Of a stretch of DNA of 5,808 nucleotides, positions 1-4,500 are shown piece by piece. The notes below the pieces were generated by a model. It did no database searches, was not told the origin of the DNA, and saw only the letters and a program-made list of their open reading frames with translations. Source of the DNA: Gammaproteobacteria bacterium (GTDB lineage: Bacteria > Pseudomonadota > Gammaproteobacteria > DSM-16500). Every line of letters begins with the position of its first letter. Positions within the stretch are counted from its first letter, which is position 1. A program made the translations under genes and the position numbers. The stretch spans positions 1 through 5,808 of the forward strand of contig SCTP01000306.1 of the NCBI GenBank assembly GCA_004322325.1, read 5' to 3'.

Positions 1-882
1 TTAAACGAACACCTAAAACTCATTGAAAAATGCTTGGGCGTCATCATCAAGCGGCGAGGACCTACGTTTTCAGTAAGTGGTGAACACGTTGCCGTTAAAC
101 AAGCCTGTGATACCCTTAACAACCTTTATCACGAGACTGAAAAAGTGAACATACTGGAATCGAAAGAAGTTCATCTTTATCTGCAAACCGTAGGTAAAAA
201 ACCATCGCATGATCATCGGGATGATTACATGGAAATTCGATTAAGGAAAATGAACATCACGGCCCGAGGCGAAAATCAGGTACATTACATTCGCAGTATT
301 TTAGATAACGATATCAATTTTGGTATTGGGCCTGCGGGTACGGGAAAAACATTTCTTGCTGTCGCTTGCGCCGTGCAAGCATTAGAATCCGAACGTGTCG
401 GCCGAATTATTTTAGTGAGGCCGATTGTGGAAGCAGGTGAGAAACTAGGTTTCTTGCCAGGCGACATTGCCCAGAAAGTTCATCCTTATCTGCAACCGCT
501 ATATGATGCGCTGTATGAAATGATGGGTTTTGAAAAAGTAAATCAATTAATTGATAAAGACGTGATTGAATTATTACCGCTTGCTTACATGCGCGGTCGA
601 TCGTTGAATGATTCATTCATTATCTTGGATGAAGCGCAGAATACGACGATAGAGCAAATGAAAATGTTCTTAACGCGTATTGGCTTCAATTCAAAAGCGG
701 TCATCACGGGTGATGTGACACAAATTGATTTAGCAAATCGGCGTGATTCTGGTTTAATACACGCTAATGAAGTATTAAAAAACATTAAAGGTATCAGCTT
801 CTCGCAATTTCAGGTCTCGGATGTAGTACGACATCCGTTAGTTCAAGCGATTGTGGAAGCGTACGAAAAACATGACAAATAA
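1..882 (+). CDS. ybeZ: PhoH-family ATPase (YbeZ-like), 5' end cut by window edge
   Basis: The reading frame is open from base 1 and gives 293 residues. The residues before the TTG at 34 (LNEHLKLIEKC) continue the KH-like N-terminal region known from E. coli YbeZ, so that TTG is not the start; roughly 25 residues lie upstream of the window. Visible parts, numbered from base 1: KH-like region about 1-45; Walker A GPAGTGKT at 110-117; VEAGEKLGFLPGD and APLAYMRGR-type family motifs (here LPLAYMRGRSLND); Walker B ILDEAQN with D210/E211; a sensor-like ITGDVTQIDL; and DVVRHP near the end. The family is a cytoplasmic P-loop ATPase related to the N-terminal half of superfamily 1 helicases, and YbeZ is reported to interact with YbeY in RNA metabolism. 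The protein stops soon after the conserved AYE, without the charged tail of the E. coli protein. ybeY follows after 11 bp, which suggests one operon. Confidence 0.95.
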   Translation, partial: LNEHLKLIEKCLGVIIKRRGPTFSVSGEHVAVKQACDTLNNLYHETEKVNILESKEVHLYLQTVGKKPSHDHRDDYMEIRLRKMNITARGENQVHYIRSILDNDINFGIGPAGTGKTFLAVACAVQALESERVGRIILVRPIVEAGEKLGFLPGDIAQKVHPYLQPLYDALYEMMGFEKVNQLIDKDVIELLPLAYMRGRSLNDSFIILDEAQNTTIEQMKMFLTRIGFNSKAVITGDVTQIDLANRRDSGLIHANEVLKNIKGISFSQFQVSDVVRHPLVQAIVEAYEKHDK

Positions 883-893
883 TCGTTGAGAAT

Positions 894-1355
894 ATGTATC
901 ACATAACTATTCAGCAAGCGGCTGACAATGTATTTGTTCCAGCCGCCTCTTTATTACGCAAATGGGCTAAACAAGCACTCCGTGAGCAGCTTCCTCGTGC
1001 GGAAGTGACTATTCGCGTGGTGAATGTGGATGAAATGACCGAATTAAATACCACGTATCGGCATAAAAAAGGACCGACGAACGTATTGTCGTTTCCGTTT
1101 GATATGCCTGAAGGCATGATGGAGAAACAGCCTATTTTAGGTGATATTATCATTTGTGCTGAGGTAGTGAATCGTGAAGCACGGGAGCAAAACAAAGCAC
1201 CGCAAGCGCATTGGGCGCACATGATTGTGCATGGTATTTTTCACTTGTTACGCTATGATCATGAAACAGAGGCAGAAGCAGAAGTGATGGAAGCATTAGA
1301 AATTAAAACTTTACGTATATTAGGCTTTGAGGATCCTTATCATGAGTCAATCTAA
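894..1355 (+). CDS. ybeY: Endoribonuclease YbeY (rRNA maturation factor)
   Basis: This is a 153-residue protein of normal length for YbeY, a zinc-dependent cytoplasmic endoribonuclease needed for 16S rRNA 3'-end maturation and 70S ribosome quality control. The metal site is complete: HGIFHLLRYDH supplies H113, H117 and H123, followed by the usual acidic EAEVMEALE segment. The conserved arginine block is present as YRHKKGPTNVLSFPFD, with R56 matching the catalytic-site arginine of E. coli. The C-terminal LGFEDPY matches the family ending. One small departure is R120 where most members have glycine in the HLLGYDH motif. The start ATG has only a weak, close GAG (888-890) before it, so translation may depend on coupling to ybeZ 11 bp upstream. 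Its 3' end overlaps corC by 14 bp, consistent with co-transcription. Confidence 0.97.
   Translation: MYHITIQQAADNVFVPAASLLRKWAKQALREQLPRAEVTIRVVNVDEMTELNTTYRHKKGPTNVLSFPFDMPEGMMEKQPILGDIIICAEVVNREAREQNKAPQAHWAHMIVHGIFHLLRYDHETEAEAEVMEALEIKTLRILGFEDPYHESI
1329..1333 (+). promoter_or_regulatory. Ribosome binding site for corC
   Basis: GAGGA lies 8 bp before the ATG at 1342, inside the end of ybeY. It decides the corC start: the in-frame TTG at 1327 lies just upstream of this Shine-Dalgarno sequence and cannot use it. Confidence 0.75.
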
Positions 1356-2187
1356 ATCTCGTTCTTGGCTAGAACGTTTTATTGCTTTACTCGCACGCGA
1401 GCCGCAAGACCGTGATCAGCTCATGGAGATGCTGCGCAATGCAGAAGAACGTGATGTATTGAGTGCGGAGATTTTAGGCATGATTGAACGTATTATGCAT
1501 GTATCAGAAATGCAAGTACGGGATGTGATGGTGCCCAAAGCGCAAATGGTGGTAGTGCAAAAGAATAGTCGACTGGCTGACATCTTACCGTTTGTCATTG
1601 AATCTGGTCATTCACGCTTTCCAGTGGTGGATCCTTCCAAAAAAGATATCGTTGGCATGTTGCTTGCGAAAGATTTATTAAAATATTTCAACAAAGACCC
1701 GAATCAATTTAACATTAATGATATTATGCGTCCGGCTGTTTTTACGCCGCAAAGTAAGCGTTTGGATATTTTATTACGTGAATTTCGTGCAACGCGGAAT
1801 CATATTGCGATTGTGTTAGATGAGTATGGTCATGTAGAAGGATTGGTGACGATTGAAGATGTGTTAGAACAAATCGTCGGTGAAATTGAAGATGAATATG
1901 ATATTGAAGAAGAAGATACGCAAATTAAAAAATTAGCTGAGGATACGTTTATTGTGAAAGCATCGACGTTGATTGAGGAGTTTAATGCGTATTTTCATTC
2001 GAATTTTAGTGATGAAGAATTTGATACGATTGGGGGAATTGTGTTGCAGGGATTTGGACATTTGCCGAAGCGGGGGGAGAATATTAAGATTCAGCAGTTT
2101 CGGTTTAAGGTGTTGCATAGTGATAGCCGGAGGATTTATTTGTTGGAAGTGAAGGTGGGGAAGGGGAAGAAGAAGAGTGAGGGTTAA
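1342..2187 (+). CDS. corC: CorC/YbeX, CBS-pair and CorC_HlyC domain protein
   Basis: The 281-residue soluble protein matches CorC (YbeX) along its length. It has an N-terminal helical region with EPQDRDQL, then RDVMVPKAQM at 60-69 leading into a CBS pair (about 60-190), with HSRFPVV at 90-96 and LDEYGHVEGLVTIEDVLE at 159-176. An acidic linker (GEIEDEYDIEEED) follows, then the CorC_HlyC transporter-associated domain from about 200 with FDTIGG and GHLPKRGE. There is no membrane DUF21 domain, so it is the short, cytoplasmic form. CBS pairs in the family bind adenine nucleotides. CorC was first linked to Mg/Co efflux, and E. coli YbeX also to ribosome metabolism, which fits its place after ybeY. 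ATG 1342 was chosen for its Shine-Dalgarno site. The tail is lysine-rich and the last 48 codons are strikingly G-ending (30 G, 1 C). In E. coli lnt follows; here a tRNA gene does. Confidence 0.95.
   Translation: MSQSKSRSWLERFIALLAREPQDRDQLMEMLRNAEERDVLSAEILGMIERIMHVSEMQVRDVMVPKAQMVVVQKNSRLADILPFVIESGHSRFPVVDPSKKDIVGMLLAKDLLKYFNKDPNQFNINDIMRPAVFTPQSKRLDILLREFRATRNHIAIVLDEYGHVEGLVTIEDVLEQIVGEIEDEYDIEEEDTQIKKLAEDTFIVKASTLIEEFNAYFHSNFSDEEFDTIGGIVLQGFGHLPKRGENIKIQQFRFKVLHSDSRRIYLLEVKVGKGKKKSEG
2101..2187 (-). terminator. Possible Rho-utilisation region downstream of the tRNA unit
   Basis: Read leftward as RNA from the tRNA unit, these 87 nt contain 36 C and only 4 G by hand count, with many CC, UC and CU steps and little scope for base pairing. 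Rho is known to load on unstructured C-rich, G-poor RNA. No hairpin followed by a T run is seen after tRNA-Arg in this direction. The region is antisense to the end of corC. The termination role is inferred from composition only. Confidence 0.3.
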
Positions 2188-2190
2188 CCT

Positions 2191-2264
2191 CGTCCCGGAG
2201 AGGATTCGAACCTCCGACCTGCCCCTTAGGAGGGGGCTGCGCTATCCATCTGTGCCACCGGGAC
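2191..2264 (-). tRNA. tRNA-Arg, anticodon CCU
   Basis: The reverse complement folds into a full 74-nt cloverleaf. The acceptor stem GTCCCGG/CCGGGAC is perfectly paired. The anticodon arm is GCCCC-CTCCTAA-GGGGC, giving anticodon CCU, which reads AGG. The variable loop is AGGTC and the T arm is GGAGG-TTCGAAT-CCTCT with one G-T pair. The discriminator is G73. A20 in the D loop and C35 in the anticodon, both arginine identity elements, are present. The D stem GCAC/GCGC has an A12-C23 mismatch. CCA is not encoded: the next bases are AGG. It lies 34 bp after tRNA-Leu on the same strand and very likely shares its promoter. Its 3' end is 3 bp from the stop of the oppositely oriented corC. Confidence 0.95.
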
Positions 2265-2298
2265 AAATCGAATCGTAGGAAAATCCAGAAAAGTTCTA

Positions 2299-2382
2299 TG
2301 CCGAGGGCCGGAATCGAACCGGCATGAGGTCACCCTCACCGGTTTTTGAGACCGGCGCGTCTACCAGTTCCGCCACCCCGGC
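2299..2382 (-). tRNA. tRNA-Leu, anticodon CAA
   Basis: The reverse complement folds as an 84-nt class II tRNA. The acceptor stem is GCCGGGG/CCTCGGC with one G-T pair. The D arm carries the usual GGTAGACGC ending. The anticodon arm is CCGGT-CTCAAAA-ACCGG, giving anticodon CAA, which reads UUG. The long variable arm is TGAGG-GTGA-CCTCA (5 bp), and the T arm is GCCGG-TTCGATT-CCGGC. A73, the main leucine identity base, is present. CCA is not encoded: the next bases are TAG. It is the first gene of the leftward tRNA unit and sits about 14 nt from the predicted transcription start. Confidence 0.96.
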
Positions 2383-2402
2383 ATTGGTCTGATAACCGCG
2401 CA

Positions 2403-2430
2403 AGTATAACAGGCTGAAAAAGAAGGTCAA
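2403..2430 (-). promoter_or_regulatory. Sigma70-type promoter of the tRNA-Leu/tRNA-Arg unit
   Basis: On the - strand, a -35 box TTGACC (2425-2430) and a -10 box TATACT (2403-2408) are separated by 16 bp. The expected start is near 2396, about 14 nt before tRNA-Leu. The bases between the -10 box and the start are GC-rich (GCGCGG), the kind of discriminator that makes stable-RNA promoters sensitive to ppGpp. Control by ppGpp here is inferred. Confidence 0.8.
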
Positions 2431-2451
2431 TGTCCTCTTGCAGCTGTCCAA

Positions 2452-2460
2452 TGTTATAAT
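2452..2460 (+). promoter_or_regulatory. Extended -10 promoter of nfeD and slipin
   Basis: TGTTATAAT is a perfect -10 hexamer (TATAAT, 2455-2460) with the TG of an extended -10 element. No good -35 box is seen at 16-18 bp; TTGCAG at 2438-2443 is only 11 bp away. Extended -10 promoters often do without a -35. The hexamer ends 6 bp before the nfeD ATG, so the predicted start falls on or next to the A of ATG, giving a leaderless mRNA. Confidence 0.65.
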
Positions 2461-2466
2461 AACCCC

Positions 2467-3699
2467 ATGCGCAAATTAATCTGGCTCATCAGCTTACTTG
2501 CCACACTCTTTTCCCCTCTCAGCCTGGCGGCGGAGAAGGCATTTATATTAAACATCAACGGCCCCATCGGCCCCGCCACCCAAGACTACATCGAACGAGG
2601 CTTAGCAAAAGCGGCTCAAGAACACGCCACCTTCATCATTCTACAACTTAACACCCCCGGCGGCCTCGATACCGCTATGCGCGGCATCAACCAAGCCATT
2701 ATTGCCTCCCCTATTCCCGTGATCGCTTACGTCGCTCCCACCGGCGCACGTGCTGCGAGCGCCGGGACGTTTATCCTCTACGCCAGTCACATCGCCGCCA
2801 TGGCACCCGGCACGAATCTCGGCGCTGCTTCACCAATTAGCTTAATGGGATCATCGACAAATAAAGCCATGAATGATGCCGCCGCCTACATCCGCAGTTT
2901 GGCACAGCTTCGCGGTAGGAATGCAGAGTGGGCAGATCAAGCCGTACGACAAGGAGCCAGCCTTTCAGCAGAAGAAGCAAAGCGCTTGAAGGTCATTGAT
3001 GTAGTGGCTGCGGATTATCCGCAATTATTGCAAAAAGTGAATGGCCATACCAAAGAAATAGCCCTGGAAAAAATCGCCACCGATTGGCGATATGATTTTC
3101 TCTCCTTCCTCACCAATCCTAATATCGCTTACTTATTAATGTTAGCTGCTATTTACGGCATCTTTTTTGAATTATCCAACCCCGGCCTTATTCTTCCTGG
3201 CGTAGTAGGAATCATTTCACTCTGCTTAGTGCTGTATGCTTTTCAGTTAATGCCCATTAGTTATGCGGGCTTAGCCTTAATAATCATTGGCATTGGTTTC
3301 ATGATGAGTGAGCTATTCATTAGTAGTTTTGGCATGTTAGGAATAGGCGGCGCAATTGCTTTTACCATTGGCTCAATCATGTTATTTGACACCAATTGGC
3401 CTGCTTATCAATTAGATTGGACCCTTGTTGCTACCATGAGCGTGATTACCTTTACTTTCTTTTTTATGCTCATTAGCCTTGCAATTAAGTCACATAAAAA
3501 GGCCATTGTTTCTGGTCAAGAAGCATTAATTGGAAGTGAAGGCCTCGTATTAAATAGTATGAATGAACAAATCATCGTTCGTGTTTTAGGGGAAATATGG
3601 CAAGCCCGATCATCAATACAACTGCAGGCTGGACAAAAGATTAAAGTCACTGGTGTCCATGGATTAACGTTAACTGTTGAACCGTTTGAGGAAAAATAA
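2467..3699 (+). CDS. nfeD: Long-form NfeD membrane serine protease (ClpP-class, NfeD1b type)
   Basis: The 410-residue protein has the full NfeD1b layout. A signal peptide spans about 1-22 (n-region MRK, hydrophobic core, likely cut near SLAA). A ClpP/SppA-like protease domain spans about 25-200. Four to five membrane segments follow (about 219-236, 240-259, 264-285, 288-308 and 319-340). A C-terminal NfeD OB-fold lies at about 350-407. The active site is recognisable: S98 in ARAASAGT, and K133 placed 8 residues before YIRSLA, as the catalytic lysine is in the Pyrococcus PH1510 protease. NTPGG (62-66) and [12 protein letters not shown] are also family motifs. ATG 2467 fits the signal peptide exactly, but has no Shine-Dalgarno sequence and lies 6 bp after a -10 box. 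Codons at the 5' end are strongly C-ending (23 of the first 42). The slipin gene follows after 1 bp and is its probable partner. Confidence 0.93.
   Translation: MRKLIWLISLLATLFSPLSLAAEKAFILNINGPIGPATQDYIERGLAKAAQEHATFIILQLNTPGGLDTAMRGINQAIIASPIPVIAYVAPTGARAASAGTFILYASHIAAMAPGTNLGAASPISLMGSSTNKAMNDAAAYIRSLAQLRGRNAEWADQAVRQGASLSAEEAKRLKVIDVVAADYPQLLQKVNGHTKEIALEKIATDWRYDFLSFLTNPNIAYLLMLAAIYGIFFELSNPGLILPGVVGIISLCLVLYAFQLMPISYAGLALIIIGIGFMMSELFISSFGMLGIGGAIAFTIGSIMLFDTNWPAYQLDWTLVATMSVITFTFFFMLISLAIKSHKKAIVSGQEALIGSEGLVLNSMNEQIIVRVLGEIWQARSSIQLQAGQKIKVTGVHGLTLTVEPFEEK
3688..3692 (+). promoter_or_regulatory. Ribosome binding site for the slipin gene
   Basis: GAGGA sits 8 bp before the ATG at 3701, inside the last codons of nfeD. 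It excludes the in-frame TTG at 3677, which would add 8 polar residues before the membrane anchor. Confidence 0.75.
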
Positions 3700-3700
3700 T

Positions 3701-4450
3701 ATGAATATGATTTATCTTGTTATCGTCGTCCTTGTTTTTATCGTGTTATTTAATTTTTTCTACGTACTACGTGAATACGAACGCGCTGTCGTATTTACCC
3801 TCGGCCGATTTTGGAAAGTGACGGGGCCGGGATTAATCATCATTGTGCCCTTTATTCAACAAATTGTCCGCATAGAATTACGTACAGTAGTCATGGACAT
3901 TCCACCTCAAGATGTAATTTCACGTGACAATGTTTCAGTACGAGTGAACGCTGTTGTTTATTTCCGCGTGATTGATCCACAACGGGCGGTGATACAAGTG
4001 GAAGATTATCAAATAGCCGTCAGTCAATTAGCACAAACCACTTTGCGCTCGGTCTTAGGACAGCATGAATTAGATGAAATGTTAGCAGAACGAACCAAAT
4101 TAAATACGCATGTTCAGCAAATATTAGATGAGCATACGGATGCGTGGGGAATAAAAATCAGTATGGTGGAAATTAAACATATTGATTTGAATGAATCCAT
4201 GGTCCGCGCAATTGCAAGACAAGCAGAAGCGGAACGTGAACGCCGCGCGAAGGTGATTCATGCAGATGGGGAATTACAAGCTTCAAAAAAATTACTAGAA
4301 GCCGCGCAAATTTTAGCTCAGCAGCCGCAAGCGTTACAGTTGCGCTATTTGCAGACGTTGTCGAATATTGCGGAAGAGAAAAATTCGACGATCGTGTTTC
4401 CGTTGCCGATTGAATTGTTGTCGGTGTTTACCAAGCAGGAAAAAACATAA
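3701..4450 (+). CDS. Slipin (stomatin-like SPFH/band 7 protein)
   Basis: The protein has 249 residues. One N-terminal membrane segment (about 4-23) is followed at once by the stomatin signature [14 protein letters not shown] (24-37) and GPG. The SPFH domain runs to about 165 and includes the [18 protein letters not shown] block and the [16 protein letters not shown] block. From about 168 a charged, alanine-rich helix ([14 protein letters not shown]) predicts the coiled coil used for oligomerisation. A hydrophobic stretch TIVFPLP (230-236) lies near the C terminus. Slipins form membrane microdomain scaffolds, and those next to long NfeD proteins are thought to be their cleavage substrates. It is one base downstream of nfeD with its own ribosome site, so it is the second gene of that operon. 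The 3' end has 24 G-ending codons among the last 42. The subfamily cannot be fixed by eye. Confidence 0.93.
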   Translation: MNMIYLVIVVLVFIVLFNFFYVLREYERAVVFTLGRFWKVTGPGLIIIVPFIQQIVRIELRTVVMDIPPQDVISRDNVSVRVNAVVYFRVIDPQRAVIQVEDYQIAVSQLAQTTLRSVLGQHELDEMLAERTKLNTHVQQILDEHTDAWGIKISMVEIKHIDLNESMVRAIARQAEAERERRAKVIHADGELQASKKLLEAAQILAQQPQALQLRYLQTLSNIAEEKNSTIVFPLPIELLSVFTKQEKT

Positions 4451-4500
4451 AGAAACTCCACTCATACCACTTCCACCGGATCCACATCCAACACCCACTT
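4451..4500 (+). terminator. Possible Rho-utilisation region after the nfeD-slipin operon
   Basis: The first 50 nt past the slipin stop contain 22 C and 3 G by hand count and look unstructured. This is the antisense of the end of priA. There is no hairpin with a T run in the 11-bp gap or just past it, so Rho-dependent ending of the slipin transcript inside priA is a plausible alternative. This is inferred from composition. Confidence 0.3.

Noticed and set aside
34..36. TTG as start of the PhoH-family gene
   Set aside because: The frame is open upstream to base 1 and those residues align with the family, so the real start is outside the window.
911..1222. A 103-codon - strand open frame inside ybeY
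   Set aside because: It is antisense to conserved YbeY coding sequence, with no ribosome site or recognisable domain.
2182..2189. Palindrome GGTTAACC between corC and tRNA-Arg as a terminator stem
   Set aside because: It has no loop and no following T run on either strand; it is too short to form a stable hairpin.
2438..2443. TTGCAG as the -35 box of the nfeD promoter
   Set aside because: It is only 11 bp from the -10 box, well short of the usual 16-18 bp.
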